From: Thermoplasmata archaeon
Lineage (GTDB): Archaea; Thermoplasmatota; Thermoplasmata; RBG-16-68-12; JAGMCJ01
Assembly: GCA_023129265.1 (NCBI GenBank)
Contig: JAGMCJ010000060.1
Span: forward strand, 1 to 7,216
Reading direction: 5' to 3'
DNA length: 7,216 bases
The first letter of the stretch is position 1; each line of letters starts with the position of its first letter. Position numbers and translations under genes: made by a program. Below the pieces are notes generated by a model. That model was not told the DNA's origin and ran no database searches. It saw only the letters and a program-made list of their open reading frames with translations. This document shows, piece by piece, positions 1-4,700 of this stretch.

Positions 1-93
1 CCCTCATGGGCGTCTTCTCTCGGACGCTCAAACGTCTGGAATGATCAGCACTCTATGCCCAGCGCGAGGTCCGAGAGAAGACGCCCATGAGGG
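1..93. repeat. Perfect 25-bp inverted repeat at window edge
   Basis: Bases 1-25 are the exact reverse complement of bases 69-93, with a 43-bp spacer. After one bulged base (26) the pairing continues for three more pairs (27-29 with 66-68). The right arm is the coding sequence for the end of the minus-strand trmJ-like gene (peptide ALMGVFSRT). The left arm carries the same codons on the plus strand. The arm begins exactly at base 1, so it may continue to the left. A long exact foldback at a sequence edge is typical of an assembly or amplification chimera, but a real inverted duplication or a small invertible segment would look the same. There is no T-run next to it, so an intrinsic terminator is less likely. 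Confidence 0.9.
3..44 (+). other. Fragment of a second trmJ-like 3' end, in opposite orientation
   Basis: Reading the plus strand from base 3 gives the peptide LMGVFSRTLKRLE followed by a TGA stop at 42-44. The first eight residues are identical, at nucleotide level too, to residues 219-226 of the minus-strand trmJ-like gene that ends at 53. The two copies differ only after the shared Thr: LKRLE here, SRWA in the annotated gene. A basic amphipathic LKRLE tail looks to me more like a normal end for this family than SRWA. This fragment may therefore hold the authentic terminus, and the annotated gene's last four codons may come from a rearrangement or misassembly. It could also be the end of a real second copy lying outside the window. 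Confidence 0.45.
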
Positions 94-745
94 CATGATA
101 TTCCCATTTCGAGGGTACCGCCCTGCCCATCATTCTTCTGAACATCACCGCCGTCCTTTTCTTCTTGTGCTCAGGATAGTTGGTGACGTCCAGCAGCTGT
201 CCGAAGTAGTCATGAAGCAGCTCCTTCTCCTTGCCGGAGGCTTCCCTCGTTTCTTTCTTCGAAGCTTTCGAGAGGTAGATTTCATAGAGAAGCACGGCAA
301 CCGCGTGCGAGATGTTCAGCACAGGATAGTCCTCGTTCGCTGGGATCCTGACAAGCATATCGCACTTCGCCAGTTCGTCCGTAAGAAGCCCATAGTCCTC
401 GCGCCCGAAAAGGAAGGCAACTGTACCATCGAGGCCCGCGACTTTCTCGACCGATTCCCTCGGGTCCGAAGATATCCTGGCGAACTTCTTCTCGCTCTCA
501 GTGTCGACGGATGATGACCCAATGACGAAGTCCACTGAGGACAGTGCTTCGTCCAACGCGTCGACCGTTCTTGCAGAGTAGAGTACGTCCTTCCCCCACT
601 TCGCCCGCTTGACCGCTTCCTCTCCGATCTCACAGGGATTGACAAGAACGAGCTTTTCCATTCCGAAGTTCTTCATCACGCGGGCCACGGCCCCGATATT
701 ACCCTGGATCTTCGGCTCAACGAGAACTACCTCAAAATCGGGCAT
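53..745 (-). CDS. trmJ: TrmJ-like SPOUT tRNA (2'-O-ribose) methyltransferase
   Basis: This 230-residue protein is a SpoU/TrmH-superfamily (SPOUT) methyltransferase. Members transfer a methyl group from S-adenosylmethionine to a ribose 2'-OH of RNA; archaeal and bacterial TrmJ act on tRNA position 32. All three family motifs are visible. Motif 1 is at residues 9-28 (VEPKIQGNIGAVAR, with Asn16). Motif 2 is at 111-125 (FLFGREDYGLL, with Arg115-Glu116). Motif 3 is at 134-155 (IPANEDYPVLNISHAVAV), which forms the knotted SAM-binding end. Residues 160-230 are a charged, helical C-terminal extension as in TrmJ and unlike short TrmL proteins. Start: the only early ATG, 27 bp from a TATA-like box, so probably leaderless. 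It diverges from truA. The last four residues (SRWA) follow an inverted repeat and may not be authentic. The exact target nucleotide is inferred from the family. Confidence 0.9.
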   Translation of the reverse strand: MPDFEVVLVEPKIQGNIGAVARVMKNFGMEKLVLVNPCEIGEEAVKRAKWGKDVLYSARTVDALDEALSSVDFVIGSSSVDTESEKKFARISSDPRESVEKVAGLDGTVAFLFGREDYGLLTDELAKCDMLVRIPANEDYPVLNISHAVAVLLYEIYLSKASKKETREASGKEKELLHDYFGQLLDVTNYPEHKKKRTAVMFRRMMGRAVPSKWEYHALMGVFSRTSRWA

Positions 746-752
746 GATTATC

Positions 753-760
753 GGTATATA
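753..760 (+). promoter_or_regulatory. TATA box for truA
   Basis: The sequence GGTATATA is centred about 26 bp before the ATG at 783. This predicts initiation at or next to that codon and a leaderless transcript. It lies only about 12 bp from the opposing box of the divergent gene, so TBP binding at one site would probably hinder binding at the other. Confidence 0.6.
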
Positions 761-768
761 CTAACCGT

Positions 769-776
769 CTAATATT
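769..776 (-). promoter_or_regulatory. TATA-like box for the trmJ-like gene
   Basis: On the minus strand this reads AATATTAG. Its centre is about 27 bp upstream of the ATG at 745, which is the usual archaeal distance from TATA box to transcription start. That would place transcription initiation at the start codon, giving a leaderless mRNA. No ribosome-binding site is seen before the ATG, which agrees. Confidence 0.5.
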
Positions 777-782
777 GTTGTG

Positions 783-1592
783 ATGCGTGTAGCCATCAAG
801 TTCGCATATGATGGAATGTGCTTCCACGGATACCAGAGACAGCCAGACGTAAGGACCGTGGAGGGCGAATTGGTGAGAGCTCTCATTTCTCTCGGTGCAA
901 TGGACTCCACCGAGGATTCTTTGTTCAGGAGTAGCAGCAGAACAGATTCGGGTGTAAGCGCAATCGGGAACGTGCTCGCCCTTAACACGGAGTTCAGGCT
1001 GGACGAGCTTCCCAGAGCTCTGAACTCCAAGATTCGAGACATCTGGGTCTGGGGTTACGCCACAGTGTCAGAGGACTTCAACCCCAGACATGCGGTCCGG
1101 AGATGGTACAGATACTACTTCCCTCCTCGCGTGAGTCCGGAGGGCCTGAGGAAGGCATCCCGTCCGTTCATCGGTCAACACGACTTCGCCCTGTTTGCAC
1201 ACCGAGACGAGAAATCATCCGTCCGGACAATCGACAAAATCGAAGTGAGTGAGAATCGGAGCTTCCCAATTCTGGACATCTGGGGTCGGAGCTTTCTGAG
1301 AGGAATGGTCCGCAAGGTCGCGTGGGTCATGGAGCACGTTGCCTTGGGACAGTTGACACTGGCTGACGTCGAGAAGGCGCTTCGGGGTGAAGGCCGGGAT
1401 TTCGGCATCGCTCCTGCAGAGCCCACGGTCCTGATGGACGTCGAGTACGGGTTCGACTTCATTGTTCCTGAAAGGGAGAGAGAGTTCTCCCTTCGACTCG
1501 AGAACAGAATCTGGAACGCACATCTCTCTCTGGAGATTCTATCCCTCATTCTGAACCGTAGCCAGGGGCAGGAGATACGGAGGGTCGAGTGA
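783..1592 (+). CDS. truA: tRNA pseudouridine synthase TruA (archaeal type)
   Basis: TruA isomerises uridine to pseudouridine in the tRNA anticodon arm (positions 38-40 in characterised members). The N-terminus has the family opening (AIKFAYDGMCFHGYQRQP, then TVEGEL). The catalytic aspartate is in SSRTDSGVSA, at Asp55 counted from the ATG at 783. Further family marks are RWYRYYF near residues 107-113, FIGQHDF near 129-135, SFLRGMVRKV near 170-179, and APAEPTVLMDVEY near 210-222. The protein is 269 residues, a normal length, and ends at TGA. A GTG lies one codon upstream at 780. The ATG is preferred because the TATA box at 753-760 places initiation almost exactly there and no ribosome-binding site is present. 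It is divergent from the trmJ-like gene across fewer than 40 bp, pairing two tRNA-modification enzymes. Confidence 0.95.
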   Translation: MRVAIKFAYDGMCFHGYQRQPDVRTVEGELVRALISLGAMDSTEDSLFRSSSRTDSGVSAIGNVLALNTEFRLDELPRALNSKIRDIWVWGYATVSEDFNPRHAVRRWYRYYFPPRVSPEGLRKASRPFIGQHDFALFAHRDEKSSVRTIDKIEVSENRSFPILDIWGRSFLRGMVRKVAWVMEHVALGQLTLADVEKALRGEGRDFGIAPAEPTVLMDVEYGFDFIVPEREREFSLRLENRIWNAHLSLEILSLILNRSQGQEIRRVE

Positions 1593-1645
1593 GATTAGCG
1601 TGCCCTCAAAAGCGAATACTGAATCGGTTTGACACGTGGAAAAAA

Positions 1646-1653
1646 TTTTATAA
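1646..1653 (+). promoter_or_regulatory. TATA box for the secreted protease
   Basis: TTTTATAA lies directly downstream of a purine-rich BRE-like stretch (GGAAAAAA, 1638-1645). This is a textbook archaeal core promoter. Initiation is expected near 1674-1678, giving a short leader of about 33-36 nt that contains the AGGAGG site. Confidence 0.75.
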
Positions 1654-1696
1654 TCGCAACCCTATGCCTCGGACGTCTTTGAGTTTCTACTTGGAT

Positions 1697-1702
1697 AGGA
1701 GG
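1697..1702 (+). promoter_or_regulatory. Strong Shine-Dalgarno site deciding the protease start
   Basis: AGGAGG ends 7 nt before the ATG at 1710. An in-frame TGA at 1680-1682 blocks any longer reading, and the signal peptide begins at this ATG, so the start is well fixed. The two upstream genes have no such site. Confidence 0.85.
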
Positions 1703-1709
1703 AACAGGA

Positions 1710-1799
1710 ATGTCCAAAAAGTGTGTTAGGTGGATTAGTGGAATCGTTGTGGGGTTGTTTGCCCTATCGCTTTTCGTCACCCCCACACCTGTCTCGTCT
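1710..1799 (+). other. Signal peptide of the protease
   Basis: Residues 1-30 have a basic n-region (MSKKCVRW), a hydrophobic core (ISGIVVGLFALSLFV) and a small-residue cleavage region (TPVSSS). Cleavage is likely near residues 29-31. Cys5 lies before the hydrophobic core, so this is not a lipobox. An acidic, Pro/Glu-rich stretch follows (residues 33-60). Confidence 0.85.
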
Positions 1800-4700
1800 T
1801 CGGGTGGTGAGGGATACGAGGAGCCAGTTGAACAGGGTGAAGAGTTCCTTCCAATGGAGGAGCCTTCGCTTCCTCAGCTTAGCGAGGTTCTGGGATTAGA
1901 GAAAATCGATCCTGCCCTTCGGGACCTGGCAAAGAGCGGATACAAAGAGATGGTGGAAGTTGTACTCATTGTCTCAGACGTTTCCGCAGTAGCCAGAGCT
2001 CTCGAGAAATATGAATATCGGGGGTTGGTCGGTGAGAAACAGACGATAAAGTCGGTACCCACACCGATTGTACTTGAGGTTCCCGCCTACGCTCTTGCCG
2101 AGCTAGCTGCCATTGATGATGTTCTATTGATAGGAAGGCAAGAGGTCTTCACCCCTGATGTGATGGATGCCCCAGAGGAAGTGGTGGGAGGAGAAGTCCC
2201 GCTCAACCTCTTACCGAGGGACCAGAACGAGATGATAGAAAGAACGGCGAAGGAGAAGGGCATAAAGCTGGACCCTGTATTCATCGATTCTCCGTCTGGC
2301 CCTATGGGCTCTGGAGGCCCTCAGCCGATGGGAGAAGATCCCCCAACGCCGAATGATTGGAATTCTGTTGTGACTCACATGGCAGACCTTGCCTGGGCAA
2401 ATGGATTCACGGGAGCTGGAGAGGTTGTTGCGGTCCTTGACCAAGGAATAGACTTTGGACATTCTGACCTCCAAGGGACTTGGGCCGTCCAGCCTGCCAG
2501 CACCGTAATCGAGAACATAACTGTCATTGAGGCTGTCGGTGACGAGACCACTGCCACCCTCGTGCACAGGGATGTCACTGGCTATTCCTTCTACCTGAAT
2601 GGCATCCTCATGCCACCGGCGAACTACACCTTCGATCCCGCGACTGGCGTGATAGACTTCACGACGGCCTTGGTGCTCAACGATGTTGTGACTGCAAGCT
2701 ACACTTACAGCTCACCTTACGCTGGATGGCCTATTACATTCGAGCCACCGGCGATAGACACATATCTCTCCAACGAAGGGGAGCTTTCAGGAATGTTTGT
2801 GGACACCTCAACTGAGCTTGCGAGCTTCACGAATGCGAGCGGGACCTACATCACGTACAACAGGGGTGCACCCCTCCTGACAACGTTCTACACCTTTGGC
2901 GAACAGATATTTGATGATGCCGAGATTTCTGATTTCCCCAGCGTGTTCCTCACGGCTGGATATAGATTTCCATTCGCGGTTCCTACGGATACTGTCCAGA
3001 TGAATATCTGGGTTGAATTCACGCTTGGCGATGACTTGGACTTGGCGCTTTTCTATGATGCGAACGGAGACGATGACATAGACCTGTCGGAACTGGTCGC
3101 CTATGAAGATACGAGCACCGGTGCCAATCCTGAAGAGTTCGATTCGATATACAACCCGAATACAGAGAACGACTACATACTAGTGATCCTCGGATACACA
3201 ACTTCGAACCCGACGCTCGCGGACATCTATATCGAGTTCATCAGCATTGTCATGCAGGACACCGATTACAATGTAACGGGGATTACGAGCATAAGCGGTG
3301 CGTATCACGTGGGTCTACACTGGGACTCCTACTTGAGAGCTGCGTATTTCATGGCTCCTGCGGTCCTTGTGGTAGATTCGACGTCGCCTGGGGTCTACGA
3401 CACTGTCTATGTGGACCTGGACAACAACTTGGATTTCACAGACGACACGCCCGCGACAAAGGGCAGTCCGAACGTGTGGAAAGACTTGGATCTTGATGGC
3501 TACGCGGACGTTTCTGGCGGCCTCCTCTATTTCATCAGCGATTCGACGGCTATCCTTGGTGAGCGACTCATCGTGGGAAACGAGACCACGATAACAGGAA
3601 CCATCGCAATCGGTGGTGAGACTTGGGGACAGTTGGGAAATGGAAGCGTAACGGTAAGCGACGTTGTAGATGTGAGTAAGAATTCCGTACCATGGAACAC
3701 TGTACCCATCATCAATGAGCTGGTGCTTAATGCAACAGAAGTGATGGAGCTGCATCTCAAAAACAAGAATGTGGTTGAAGACACTATTGTGCTCAGTGTG
3801 ACGGGCTCGGTGCTAAATGAGACTGGGAGAGACCCAACCGACCTGACCAAACAGTTCGTGGTCGTCGATCCCGCCACCGATGACCGTTTCAATCTTACCC
3901 ATACGGGATTCACCAATCTTGTCCTGTATAGAGTCCGTCTTACCGACTTTGATGGGGATGAAGAGCAGGACTGGTTTGGACCTGTGTTGACAGTGATCGA
4001 TCCTGGCAATTACAATGCTGATGCAGGAACAGGCGAGGTCGTGTTCGGGGCTGAGCTTCTGAGTAGTCCAGATCCCCTCACAGTCAACATGGCGGGAGAT
4101 ACTTTCTGGGCCAACTACAGTTACAACGGAGTCCTTATTGAAGATAACGATTGGTTCGATGCCGAGGGCAAATCGGTGACGGGAGAAGATTACACAGTTG
4201 ATTACACAGAAGGTCTCATGACCTTGGCTAAGCCACTACCAGCTGGTGCTATTGCCAGAGCGACCTACGAATACCATCCGTGGATCCTGGACGTAGTCAC
4301 TGGCAACTTCACTTTCGCATACGAACTCCAATTAGGCGACGAGCTCACGGTTGACTACTCCTACGGTGTTGTTCCAATACCCTACTCGGATATCGTGGCG
4401 GGACGTCTGGGAGTGGACAACTACTACTGGGGCGCTGGCGATATGGTTGCGTTCACTGGTGCAACCTACGGCTCGCATGGAACAGCTGTCGCCACGAGTA
4501 TCGTGGGTCAGGGTGTCACCCCCATCGGCGGTACACCCAAGTTGATGGGGCTGGCTCCTGATGCGAAGGTCATTTCGATACCAGGCGGAACTTCGCACGG
4601 TTCCTTCACTCAGTACCACGGGTTCCTCTTCGCCATAGAGGGATATGATGGAGTCCCTGGAACTGGTGATGAGGGTCTCGTGATAAGCTGGAGTTTCGGC

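Larger units (their letters stand above)
1593..1709. other. Intergenic region between truA and the protease
   Basis: This 117-bp gap contains no plausible gene. It holds the promoter and ribosome-binding site of the downstream protease. A short A/T-rich run (1640-1654) overlaps the TATA box. I see no strong hairpin that would terminate truA. Confidence 0.7.

Noticed and set aside
1..93. The inverted repeat as an intrinsic transcription terminator for trmJ
   Set aside because: Its stem lies within the coding sequence, the loop is 43 bp, and no T-run follows it on the minus strand.
41..514. A plus-strand frame of 157 codons opposite trmJ
   Set aside because: It is antisense to a clear SPOUT methyltransferase and its peptide has no family features.
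780..782. GTG as the truA start
   Set aside because: It adds one residue only; TATA-box spacing and codon preference favour the ATG at 783.
4590..4604. A second His-Gly (GTSHGSF, His963) as the catalytic histidine
   Set aside because: His923 lies in the standard S8 context (G-S-H-G-T-x-V-A). His963 follows the next core strand and lacks it.
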